DNA from: Methylotenera_A sp031381645
GTDB lineage: Bacteria > Pseudomonadota > Gammaproteobacteria > Burkholderiales > Methylophilaceae
Assembly: GCA_031381645.1 (NCBI GenBank)
Contig: JANMYB010000026.1
Span: 1-22,186, forward strand
DNA: 22,186 nucleotides
Direction: 5' to 3'
Below the pieces are notes generated by a model. The model made no database searches. It had not been told where the DNA came from and saw only the letters and a program-made list of their open reading frames with translations. A program made the position numbers and the translations under genes. Shown in pieces: positions 7,203-14,966 of this stretch; the stretch's first letter is position 1; each line of letters opens with the position of its first letter.

Positions 7203-8627
7203 TTGCTCGCACACAAAACTTATACGGAGCCCAAATACCCACAACTTAATCAAGCTAAAAAAATATTGATTGTTGAGGACGAGGTGCTGTTTGCGCGCGC
7301 GGTGCAAAAACATTTGCAAAAAGCTGGTTTTGAGTGCGAGCACGCTGAAACTTTGGCTGATGCGCGCGCAATTACAAAGCAATTTTCGCCAGATTTCGTG
7401 TTGCTCGATATGCGTCTGCCTGACGGAAGTAGCTTGGATTTGTTGCCGGAACTTGCTTCTAGCGGCACGGCGGTGATCGTGATGACCGCTTATGGCGATA
7501 TCAGCGATGCCGTAAACGCCATCAAACTGGGCGCGATTGATTACTTGAAAAAGCCGATAGATTTGGAAGAACTGTTATTAAGTGTTCAGAAAAACGAAAA
7601 AACGGCCGAACTCAAAATTAGTCTTGATTACTCACGCCAACGTAGCTCGCATGCATCAGATAACATCAATTTAATTGGCGAAAGTCCAGCTATTGAAAGT
7701 CTGCGTTTGCAGATTGCGCGCATCGCTCAATTAAACAATACGAATGATGCCATGCCGCCCACAGTGCTGATTACGGGTGAAACTGGTACAGGCAAAGATG
7801 TGGTGGCGCGCTTGCTACATGCGAGTTGCGCGAATAGCGACAAGCCTTTTGTGCATGTTGATTGCGCTTCGTTGCCATCTGAGTTGATGGAAAGTGAATT
7901 ATTTGGTCATGAAAAAAGTGCGTTCACGGGTGCTAATAATACGCGCCCAGGTTTGATTGAAGCTGCAGAAAATGGTACGCTTTTTTTAGATGAAATTGGC
8001 GAATTGCCACTCACTTTGCAAGCAAAATTGTTAAATGTACTGGAGCGCCGCGTGGTGCGCCGTTTGGGCTCCACCAAGGAGCGTAACGTGCCAGCGCGCA
8101 TTATCGCTGCCACTAATCGTGATTTGCACGAGATGGTGAATGCGGGAAAATTCCGCTCAGATTTATATTATCGTTTAAATGTAATGATGATTTCAATTGC
8201 GCCCTTGCGCGAGCGTGGACATGACGTTTTATTGTTGGCGAAACATTTTATCCAGTTAACAGAAAAACGCTATGGCTTAGCTAAACATACGCTTAGCCAA
8301 ACCGCGGTTGAGGCGTTGCAACATTACTCTTGGCCAGGCAATGTGCGCGAGTTGCGTCATCAAATCAGCCGCGCTGTATTGTTGAGCAATCAAATAACAG
8401 AAAATCAAGCACAAATTTCGGTGACTGATTTGGCTTTGCCTGCTATCAAATCTGACCAGCAAGCCACAAATTATCAAGTGCAACTAACCTTAGATGCTTC
8501 AGAAAAGAGTATGTTGCTAAACGCCTTGGATTCATCGCAGAACAATGTGTCAGAAGCCGCGCGCAAGCTAGGTATCACACGCATGACGATGCGTTACAGA
8601 ATGGACAAGCACGGCATTCAAGTTTAA
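7203..8627 (+). CDS. NtrC-family sigma-54-dependent response regulator
   Basis: A 474-residue two-component activator with three domains. The receiver (about 20-135) has acidic residues in LIVEDE (22-27), phospho-acceptor Asp69 in VLLDMRLPDG and Lys117 in YLKKPID. The AAA+ sigma-54 interaction domain (about 155-395) has Walker A GETGTGKD (192-199), Walker B GTLFLDEIGE, and arginine-finger region FRSDLYYRLNV (317-327). A Fis-type helix-turn-helix (about 448-470, SEAARKLGITRMTMRYRM) ends the protein. The sigma-54 contact loop reads SAFTGA (239-244) instead of GAFTGA. No ATG precedes the receiver core. TTG 7203 has AAAGG six bases upstream, overlapping the receptor's stop codon, so it is the likely start and is coupled to the receptor. 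No histidine kinase is adjacent. It most likely activates its own operon. Confidence 0.93.
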   Translation: MLAHKTYTEPKYPQLNQAKKILIVEDEVLFARAVQKHLQKAGFECEHAETLADARAITKQFSPDFVLLDMRLPDGSSLDLLPELASSGTAVIVMTAYGDISDAVNAIKLGAIDYLKKPIDLEELLLSVQKNEKTAELKISLDYSRQRSSHASDNINLIGESPAIESLRLQIARIAQLNNTNDAMPPTVLITGETGTGKDVVARLLHASCANSDKPFVHVDCASLPSELMESELFGHEKSAFTGANNTRPGLIEAAENGTLFLDEIGELPLTLQAKLLNVLERRVVRRLGSTKERNVPARIIAATNRDLHEMVNAGKFRSDLYYRLNVMMISIAPLRERGHDVLLLAKHFIQLTEKRYGLAKHTLSQTAVEALQHYSWPGNVRELRHQISRAVLLSNQITENQAQISVTDLALPAIKSDQQATNYQVQLTLDASEKSMLLNALDSSQNNVSEAARKLGITRMTMRYRMDKHGIQV

Positions 8628-8632
8628 CGCGT

Positions 8633-8661
8633 TTTATCGCCAAGCTCGTGCGTGGTATTAT
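8633..8661 (+). promoter_or_regulatory. Extended -10 promoter of purT
   Basis: TGGTATTAT (8653-8661) is an extended -10 element (TGn plus TATTAT). A weak -35 (TTTATC, 8633-8638) lies 17 bases upstream. Transcription would start near 8668, giving a leader of about 22 bases to the purT ATG. This also argues against the upstream in-frame GTG at 8648. Confidence 0.4.
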
Positions 8662-8689
8662 TCTAGATATTCAGAATCTGGAGTTTTTC

Positions 8690-9886
8690 ATGCAAATCGG
8701 CACCCCTTTAACACCTTCCGCCACCAAAGTTATGTTGCTGGGTAGTGGCGAGCTAGGCAAAGAGGTCATTATTGCCTTGCAACGCTTGGGTGTGGAAGTC
8801 ATTGCGGTAGATCGTTATGAAAACGCACCTGGACATCAAGTAGCGCATCGTGCATACACCATCGATATGACCGATGCAGTTGCACTTAAAGCGTTAGTCC
8901 ACAAAGAAAAACCGCATTTAATCGTGCCAGAAATCGAGGCGCTAAATACCGATGCGCTGGCAGATATTGAGGCCGATGGATTTACTGTTATTCCCACCGT
9001 AAAAGCGGTACAACTCACCATGAACCGCGAAGGCATTCGCCGATTAGCCGCGGAAGAGCTCAAATTGCCCGTTTCTCCTTATGCTTTCGCACATAGCGCA
9101 GATGCCCTGCAAGCCAGTATTGACGCGGGCATAGGTTACCCCTGCTTTATTAAGCCTACCATGTCTTCTAGCGGCAAAGGCCAATCGCGCGTCACCGAGC
9201 AATCGCAAGTACAAGCGGCTTGGGATTACGCCGCCACAGGCGGACGCGTCAATCAAGGTGTGGTGATTGTCGAAGGTCAGATTGATTTTGATTACGAAAT
9301 TACCTTACTCACCGTGCGTGCCAAAAATCAAAAAGGCGACATTCAAACTTACTTTTGCGAGCCGATTGGACATGTGCAAAAAAGCGGCGATTATGTCGAA
9401 AGTTGGCAACCGCAAATCATGCAGCCAGCTGCATTAAAAAATGCACAAAACATCGCTAAAACCATTACTGATGCGCTGGGGGGCTTGGGCTTATTCGGTG
9501 TGGAGTTATTTGTGAAGGGTAACGACGTTTGGTTTAGCGAAGTCAGTCCGCGCCCACATGACACGGGCATGGTGACCATGTGTTCGCAACGCTTAAGCGA
9601 GTTCGAGCTGCACGCACGCGCTATTTTGGGCTTGCCTGTTGATGTAAGCATGACAAAACCAGGTGCCAGCGCGGTAATTTACGGTGGAGTTGAATCTAAT
9701 AACTTAAAATATAATGGTCTGGAAGCAGCTCTGGACGTGCCTTGCAGCGATGTGCGTTTATTCGGAAAACCACAATCTTTTGTAAAACGTCGTATGGGTG
9801 TGGCGCTGGCGACAGGCAAAGATACTGACGAAGCACGCAGTCGCGCTAAATTGGCAGCGAGCTTAATCAAACCAAGCGCTGCCTAA
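8690..9886 (+). CDS. purT: Formate-dependent phosphoribosylglycinamide formyltransferase
   Basis: PurT makes formyl-GAR from GAR, formate and ATP in de novo purine synthesis, in place of the folate-dependent PurN. The 398-residue ATP-grasp enzyme follows the E. coli protein closely: ATKVMLLGSGELGKEVIIAL, VIAVDRYENAPGHQVAHR, LTMNREGIRRLAAEEL, the ATP-binding CFIKPTMSSSGKGQS, ITLLTVRA, and metal-site residues in FGVELFVK and FSEVSPRPHDTGMVT. An upstream GTG at 8648 is in frame, but ATG 8690 is chosen because GGAG (8680-8683) lies six bases before it, the protein then begins like family members, and the predicted transcript starts downstream of the GTG. Its stop overlaps the next gene by one base (TAATG). 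Direct use of formate would suit a C1-metabolising host. Confidence 0.96.
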   Translation: MQIGTPLTPSATKVMLLGSGELGKEVIIALQRLGVEVIAVDRYENAPGHQVAHRAYTIDMTDAVALKALVHKEKPHLIVPEIEALNTDALADIEADGFTVIPTVKAVQLTMNREGIRRLAAEELKLPVSPYAFAHSADALQASIDAGIGYPCFIKPTMSSSGKGQSRVTEQSQVQAAWDYAATGGRVNQGVVIVEGQIDFDYEITLLTVRAKNQKGDIQTYFCEPIGHVQKSGDYVESWQPQIMQPAALKNAQNIAKTITDALGGLGLFGVELFVKGNDVWFSEVSPRPHDTGMVTMCSQRLSEFELHARAILGLPVDVSMTKPGASAVIYGGVESNNLKYNGLEAALDVPCSDVRLFGKPQSFVKRRMGVALATGKDTDEARSRAKLAASLIKPSAA

Positions 9887-10311
9887 TGCTCGATAAAATA
9901 GAAGAGGTCGGGAGCAACAAATCCACCTTATATGAGCTTTTGGGCGGCGAAAACGGCGGCACAGAAAAAATCCGTCATTTGGTAGAAACCTTCTATGACA
10001 TTATGGAAAGCGACCCAAAAGCGTCGCCTATACGTGCTTATCACGCCAAAGATCTTACCGAAGCGCGCGAAAAACTCTTCATGTTTCTCACTGGCTGGAC
10101 TGGCGGTCCGCAACTTTATATTGCGCGCTACGGGCATCCACGCTTGCGCGCTAGACATTTACCTTTTTCAATTGGCGAATCTGAGCGCGACCAATGGATG
10201 TATTGCATGATAAAAGCCATGCAAACGCTAAAATTAGAAGAAAATATCATGCAGAAACTGGCCGAACAGCTTTACGGTGTGGCCGATTTTATGCGTAATA
10301 AAACTGAGTAA
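9886..10311 (+). CDS. Group II (O-type) truncated haemoglobin
   Basis: A small haem protein of 141 residues with the 2-over-2 globin fold, TrHb2 class. Visible signatures are LYELLGGENGGTEKIRHLV at the A/B helices, Tyr37 at B10, Tyr52 aligned to the CD1 tyrosine of mycobacterial trHbO, MFLTGWTGGPQLY, the proximal His91 (F8) in RYGHPRLRARHLPF, and Trp104 (G8) in ERDQWMYCM thirteen residues later. These are class hallmarks. TrHb2 proteins bind O2 and NO and are linked to nitrosative or oxidative stress or to oxygen handling; the exact role here is not known. The ATG overlaps the purT stop by one base, so translation is probably coupled to purT. No terminator is evident after it. Confidence 0.94.
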   Translation: MLDKIEEVGSNKSTLYELLGGENGGTEKIRHLVETFYDIMESDPKASPIRAYHAKDLTEAREKLFMFLTGWTGGPQLYIARYGHPRLRARHLPFSIGESERDQWMYCMIKAMQTLKLEENIMQKLAEQLYGVADFMRNKTE

Positions 10312-10370
10312 ATAATGTAAGAAGTTATCATAAGTGTAATTAATACAAGCAATTGCAATTTAATAAGTGA

Positions 10371-10376
10371 TATAGT
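10371..10376 (+). promoter_or_regulatory. Extended -10 box upstream of the histidine kinase operon
   Basis: TATAGT preceded by TGA forms an extended -10 in an AT-rich 113-base gap. No good -35 is found at standard spacing. It would start transcription near 10383, about 42 bases before the kinase start, with ribosome site GGGAG at 10414-10418. Confidence 0.33.
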
Positions 10377-10424
10377 AAATACAATAACAATAACAAATCG
10401 AATCCCCAGTATAGGGAGTTTTAC

Positions 10425-12395
10425 TTGAATAAAAGCGTTTGTTTTTGTATTAAATTGGTGTCGCTATCGGCGACATTTACATTGCTGCTTTGGCGAGGCG
10501 TAGGTTTTGCTAAAGAGTCCGCTATTCCCGCACTTAACACGACCAATCCCAGTGATCCATATTGGTTTCTCGCATTATTACTATGTTTTTTTGCTGGATA
10601 TCTTATATGCAGCCAGCATCTTAATGATGAAGAAAATCATCAAAAAACGACAGAAAAAAAATTAAATTTAAGTGATTTGCGCCTTAAGAAACAGCAAGCC
10701 GCTTTATCAGTGTTAACCACAGATCAATTAAGGGGCTGGCAAAGCCTAGAAGAGATTTTTAGAGAAATTACGCAAGTATCTGCAGAAACGTTAGATGTTG
10801 AACGTGTTAGCATTTGGTTATTTAGTGATGACAATCAGCAGCTTGAGTGCATGGATTTGTATTTGAAATCTAAAAATCTGCACACAATCGCACAAGCCTT
10901 ACAAGCGAAAGAATTACCTGAATACTTTAAATTTATTTCGCAACATCGCGTCATTGCAGCCAACGATATAGCGCAACATCCATCCACAATTGAGTTTACC
11001 CAAGGTTATGCGCAAGAAAATAACATTTGCGCTATGTTAGACGGCACGATTTGGCTTAATAATAAAGTTATAGGTGTGATATGTCATGAATGTGTGGGAA
11101 GTGCTCGCGAATGGACGCTTGATGAGCAAAGTTTTGCGGGATCTGTGGCCGATTTAGTGTGCTTGACCATTGAAGTAGATAGAAGACGCAAGGCAGAAAC
11201 AGACTTGCTTAAACATCAAAAAGACCTGGAACAGATAATCGAAAATCGTACTAGGGCGATTGAAAGTAATGCAAAAATATTTCAGTTTTTGGTAGAGCGC
11301 GCGCCAGTAGCTATTCTCTATGCGAATCAAAATAACGAAATTATTGAAATGAACCCTGAAGCTGAAAGAATGTCGGGTTATAGTCGTGAATATGCTATAG
11401 GCAAGACTTATGATGCGTTATTTTCCTCTGCAGAAACTAAAGCGCATAATCAAAAGTTTGTGCAAAAGATGGTGCAAGGAGGTAAATTGCAGGGCGAGGA
11501 GTTACTGGTTAAGCGTGCCGATGGATCTACTATTGAATTGTCAGTATCACGTAGCGTGGAGCTCGATTCCGATGGTAATACGGTAATTATATCAATTGGG
11601 CAGGATGTCAGTCAGCAAAAGGCGCTGGAGGCATCGTTAATTAAAGCGCGCGAGGCAGCGGAGTCGGCAGATCGCATTAAATCTATGTTTGTTGCTTCCA
11701 TGTCACACGAGCTACGCACGCCTTTAAACTCGATTATTGGCTTTTTGGGCGTGGTGCTGCAAGGCATGTCGGGCGAGCTTAATCTTAAGCAAAAAGATCA
11801 ACTCGGCCGCGCATATCATTCGGCTAGGCACTTACTATCACTGATTTCAGATGTCATTGATATCTCAAAAATTGAAGCAGGTTTTTTAAATGCGTACCCA
11901 GAAAAGTTTGAGTTAAAACCATTGCTTAAAGAAGTTGAGCAAGCTGTTCAACATCTTGTAGATGAGAAACAATTAGCCCTTGCAATTGATTGCCCAGAAA
12001 AATTGATGTTAGAAACAGATCGTAAACGGCTGTATCAAGTGGTGCTGAACATTGTCAGTAATGCATTGAAATATACGGAACATGGCTCCGTAAAAATAAA
12101 GGCAAGTATTAAAAATGAGCAGCTTATTATTGCCGTCAAAGACACTGGCATAGGCATTGATGAGATGGACTTAACCAAGTTATTTAAACCGTTTGAACGC
12201 ATAGAATCACGTTTAAGAAGTAAAACCTTGGGCACTGGGCTGGGCTTGTATTTGACGCGTAAGATTTTATCTCAATTGCTCGGTGGCACTATAGAAGCCA
12301 AAAGCAAACCAGAGCAAGGAAGCATTTTTACTATTGCCATACCTATTAAAATGCCTGAATTAATTATGCAAGCAAACGCCTCAATATTGGAATAA
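10425..12395 (+). CDS. Membrane-bound GAF-PAS sensor histidine kinase
   Basis: A 656-residue sensor kinase. Two hydrophobic segments near residues 7-28 and 46-63 flank a short, probably periplasmic loop of about 18 residues, so sensing is likely cytoplasmic or in the membrane. A linker leads to a GAF domain (about 105-250), a coiled region, a PAS domain (about 283-400; AILYANQNNEIIEMNPEAER) and HisKA with the H-box MSHELRTPLNSIIGF (phospho-His428). The ATPase domain has N-box VVLNIVSNALKYTEHG, G1 KDTGIGID and G2 GTGLGLYLTRK. There is no attached receiver or HPt domain. The start is TTG 10425, supported by GGGAG six bases upstream and by no better in-frame ATG. The two receiver-containing genes directly downstream are the natural phosphorylation partners. 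The ligand is unknown. Confidence 0.94.
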   Translation: MNKSVCFCIKLVSLSATFTLLLWRGVGFAKESAIPALNTTNPSDPYWFLALLLCFFAGYLICSQHLNDEENHQKTTEKKLNLSDLRLKKQQAALSVLTTDQLRGWQSLEEIFREITQVSAETLDVERVSIWLFSDDNQQLECMDLYLKSKNLHTIAQALQAKELPEYFKFISQHRVIAANDIAQHPSTIEFTQGYAQENNICAMLDGTIWLNNKVIGVICHECVGSAREWTLDEQSFAGSVADLVCLTIEVDRRRKAETDLLKHQKDLEQIIENRTRAIESNAKIFQFLVERAPVAILYANQNNEIIEMNPEAERMSGYSREYAIGKTYDALFSSAETKAHNQKFVQKMVQGGKLQGEELLVKRADGSTIELSVSRSVELDSDGNTVIISIGQDVSQQKALEASLIKAREAAESADRIKSMFVASMSHELRTPLNSIIGFLGVVLQGMSGELNLKQKDQLGRAYHSARHLLSLISDVIDISKIEAGFLNAYPEKFELKPLLKEVEQAVQHLVDEKQLALAIDCPEKLMLETDRKRLYQVVLNIVSNALKYTEHGSVKIKASIKNEQLIIAVKDTGIGIDEMDLTKLFKPFERIESRLRSKTLGTGLGLYLTRKILSQLLGGTIEAKSKPEQGSIFTIAIPIKMPELIMQANASILE

Positions 12396-12416
12396 CCACA
12401 TTCTGCAGAACCTGAT

Positions 12417-12431
12417 ATGAAAGTGCACTAA
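12417..12431 (+). other. Four-codon mini-ORF overlapping the receiver gene start
   Basis: ATG AAA GTG CAC TAA runs into the start of the next gene as TAATG. The receiver gene has no strong ribosome site of its own, so termination and re-initiation at this junction is possible. No clear Shine-Dalgarno precedes the mini-ORF either, so it may be coincidence. Confidence 0.2.
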
Positions 12432-12802
12432 TGACGACTGCTTTGATTATAGAAGACAACGAAAATAATCTCGAATTAATCCGATTTATATTAGAACAAG
12501 CGGGCTATAAAACACGCTTTGCTTTAACTGGTCTGGAAGGTGTGCAACAAGTTTTAAGCATTCCACCTGATTTTGTCATTTTAGATATACAATTACCCGA
12601 TATAAACGGATTAGAGGTGTTAAAACGCATCCGTGCAAACCCCATAGGTAAAGATATTCCCGTGATTGCCATGACATCTTATGCCATGTCTGGAGATAAA
12701 GAAAAACTATTGGTAGCAGGCTGCACTGCATACATTGAAAAACCAATTGACCCCTTATTGGTGATTGGGCAAATACAAGAAGCGATAGGTAGGAAAAACT
12801 AA
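12431..12802 (+). CDS. Single-domain (DivK/CheY-like) response regulator
   Basis: A 123-residue stand-alone receiver. Acidic residues in LIIEDNENN (5-13), phospho-acceptor Asp52 in FVILDIQLPDINGLEVL, Thr82 in VIAMTSYAMSGD and Lys104 in YIEKPID are all present, so it should be phosphorylatable. The DxQLPxxxGLxxL and AMTSYAM style matches DivK-like receivers. There is no output domain, so it acts by protein contact or as a phosphate shuttle or sink. It lies 35 bases after the histidine kinase and two bases before the GGDEF/EAL gene, which places it as a partner or competitor in the same pathway. Its own ribosome site is weak. Confidence 0.93.
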   Translation: MTTALIIEDNENNLELIRFILEQAGYKTRFALTGLEGVQQVLSIPPDFVILDIQLPDINGLEVLKRIRANPIGKDIPVIAMTSYAMSGDKEKLLVAGCTAYIEKPIDPLLVIGQIQEAIGRKN

Positions 12803-12804
12803 AA

Positions 12805-14943
12805 ATGAAAATTCTAGTTGCGGAAGATGACGAAAGTTCAAGACAATTATTAGAGACTGTGTTGCGTGCTGAAGGCTATGAAGTTGTTAGTTTCGACAAT
12901 GGATTAAAGGCGTTAGCCTATCTTCAAACAGATACTGTAGATCTAATCATTTCTGATATTTTAATGCCAGAAATGGACGGTTATGGCTTATGTCGTGCTG
13001 TAAAGCAAAATCAAAATCTGAAAAAAATCCCTTTCATTTTCTATACCGCTACTTACACATCTCCACAAGACGAGCGTTTTGCCATTTCGCTTGGGGCCAA
13101 TAAGTTTTTAATTAAGCCAATGGTGATGTCAGACCTGCTAAAAATTATCGCGGAAGTGCTTGCATCTGACCAGAAAGTAAGTGGTCCAAGAAACCGTGGC
13201 TTATATCGTAGCAGCCCGTTAAAGTTAGATAAGCAGCATGTGGATATTGTGCGCTCTAAGCTGGATCAAAAATTATTAGAGCTTAATAAAGAAAAACAAA
13301 AACTGCAAGAGAGCGAAGCGCGTTTTCGGGATTTTGCTGAAGCATCAGCAGATTGGTTTTGGGAGTCCGATGACCGGTTAAAAATTAATGCCGTCACTGG
13401 CGGTCCAGCGGGTTTGAGTTTTTATAACCTAGCTGATTTAGCTGAGGCCTGTCACAGTCACACTTCTAACGAAATGCTCAAAACTTTACAAGCACATAAA
13501 CACTTTGCCGATTTTGTGGTGCACTTTACCGATGAAGTGGGTAAGTTGGTGTATTTGCGTGTTTCTGGCAAACCAATATTTGATAACAAGCACGCATTTA
13601 TTGGATATCGAGGTGTTGGGCGCGATGTGAGCGAAACCATGGCGCTAAATCGTCGCGTAGAGTTTTTGGCTTCGCATGACGAACTGACTGGATTGCCGAA
13701 TCGTAGCTTATTTAGGCAGCGTTTAGAGCATGCCATTGCAAAAGCTGAACGCACAGGTCAGCAAGTGTTGTTGCTATTTTTTGATTTAGACCACTTTAAG
13801 CTTGTTAACGACACACTTGGGCACGAAGCGGGGGATCAGTTATTAAAAATGGCGACCAAGCGCATCGCGGAAAAAGCGCGTGCAACAGATATTTTATGTA
13901 GGCTGGGCGGTGATGAATTTGTCATGGTGATGGAAGGGGCATCACCACAAGATGGGCATCGTTTAGTGCGCGATATTATTGCCGCATTTTCAACGCCTTT
14001 TGAAATTGAAAAACAAAAGGTATATTGTACGACCAGCATTGGTGTGAGCGTTTACCCAGATGATACGATAGACCCGCAAACGCTGGTGGTGTATGCCGAT
14101 TTAGCCATGTACCGCGCAAAACAAAACGGCCGTAATGACTTTGAGTTCTATACCAGCAACCTTAATTTTATCGCGCATCAATGGCTGGATATGGAAAACG
14201 GCATTCGCCATGCCCTTAAAGAGGAGCAATTTTTTGTATTGTTTCAGCCACAAGTAGAAAATGAAAAAAATAAATTGGTTGGCATGGAGGTTTTATTAAG
14301 ATGGCGTCACCCTGAACGTGGGTTGATTCCACCGCTGGAATTTATCAAAATTGCCGAGCAATCCTCGCTGATTAACCAAATCGGCGAGTTTGTGATGGAG
14401 GAAACCTGTAAGCAACTGCGCGATTGGTTGGATAGAGGGATTGATGTGCCACGTATTTCCGTCAATATCTCAGCGCGTCATTTACGCACAGAGTCTTTAG
14501 TTAAAATGTTAAACGCGGTCACTTTTAAATATGGCGTTTCGCCTAAGATGCTATGCATTGAAATTACTGAGCATGCCTTGTTAGAAGAAGGCGACGTAGT
14601 CAAGAAAAACATGCGCTCAATTAAAGACGCTGGATTTAGTATTTCTCTAGATGATTTTGGTATGGGGCATTCATCGTTGCTATACCTTAAACGCTGGGCG
14701 GTGGATGAAGTAAAAATTGACCGTACTTTTGTAGATGGCTTAGTTAACAGTGCGGAAGATCGTGTCATCGTAAAAGCGATTGTAGCGCTGGCTGACGCGC
14801 TAAGTTTGCAGCTGGTAGGTGAGGGTGTAGAAAATCAATTGCAAGCAGACATTTTGGCTGCTAGCGGCTGCAGAAATGTGCAAGGTTACTTTTACTCACC
14901 ACCGCTTGAAGCGAAGGAAATGGAAAGTTGGCTGAAAAAGTAG
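12805..14943 (+). CDS. REC-PAS-GGDEF-EAL cyclic-di-GMP response regulator
   Basis: A 712-residue response regulator. The receiver spans about 1-120 (Asp51 in IISDILMPEMDGY, Lys104 in LIKPM). A coiled linker (about 145-172) and a PAS-like domain (about 170-280) follow. The diguanylate cyclase domain (about 283-450) has RLGGDEF with GGDEF at 368-372 and an inhibitory RxxD site (R359-D362) five residues before it. The EAL domain (about 460-712) has GMEVLLRW (E495, so EVL rather than EAL), N554, E586, DDFGMGHSS (D616-D617), K637 and GEGVE (E673), with Q693. All residues expected for cyclic-di-GMP synthesis, feedback inhibition and hydrolysis are therefore present. The net activity, and its dependence on phosphorylation by the upstream kinase, cannot be read from sequence. 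The start ATG lies two bases after the receiver gene stop. Confidence 0.95.
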   Translation: MKILVAEDDESSRQLLETVLRAEGYEVVSFDNGLKALAYLQTDTVDLIISDILMPEMDGYGLCRAVKQNQNLKKIPFIFYTATYTSPQDERFAISLGANKFLIKPMVMSDLLKIIAEVLASDQKVSGPRNRGLYRSSPLKLDKQHVDIVRSKLDQKLLELNKEKQKLQESEARFRDFAEASADWFWESDDRLKINAVTGGPAGLSFYNLADLAEACHSHTSNEMLKTLQAHKHFADFVVHFTDEVGKLVYLRVSGKPIFDNKHAFIGYRGVGRDVSETMALNRRVEFLASHDELTGLPNRSLFRQRLEHAIAKAERTGQQVLLLFFDLDHFKLVNDTLGHEAGDQLLKMATKRIAEKARATDILCRLGGDEFVMVMEGASPQDGHRLVRDIIAAFSTPFEIEKQKVYCTTSIGVSVYPDDTIDPQTLVVYADLAMYRAKQNGRNDFEFYTSNLNFIAHQWLDMENGIRHALKEEQFFVLFQPQVENEKNKLVGMEVLLRWRHPERGLIPPLEFIKIAEQSSLINQIGEFVMEETCKQLRDWLDRGIDVPRISVNISARHLRTESLVKMLNAVTFKYGVSPKMLCIEITEHALLEEGDVVKKNMRSIKDAGFSISLDDFGMGHSSLLYLKRWAVDEVKIDRTFVDGLVNSAEDRVIVKAIVALADALSLQLVGEGVENQLQADILAASGCRNVQGYFYSPPLEAKEMESWLKK

Positions 14944-14966
14944 GGCTTTGTTAGCCTTATTTATTT
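14941..14966 (+). terminator. Weak terminator of the signalling operon
   Basis: TAGGGCT (14941-14947) pairs with AGCCTTA (14953-14959) across loop TTGTT, seven pairs including one G-U, and TTTATTT follows. The stem begins on the stop codon of the GGDEF-EAL gene and its tail overlaps the convergent helicase stop. The interrupted T-tract makes it a weak candidate. Confidence 0.4.

Noticed and set aside
8648..8689. In-frame GTG start giving purT 14 extra residues
   Set aside because: No ribosome site, extra residues not family-like, and it lies upstream of the predicted transcript start; ATG 8690 has GGAG at six bases.
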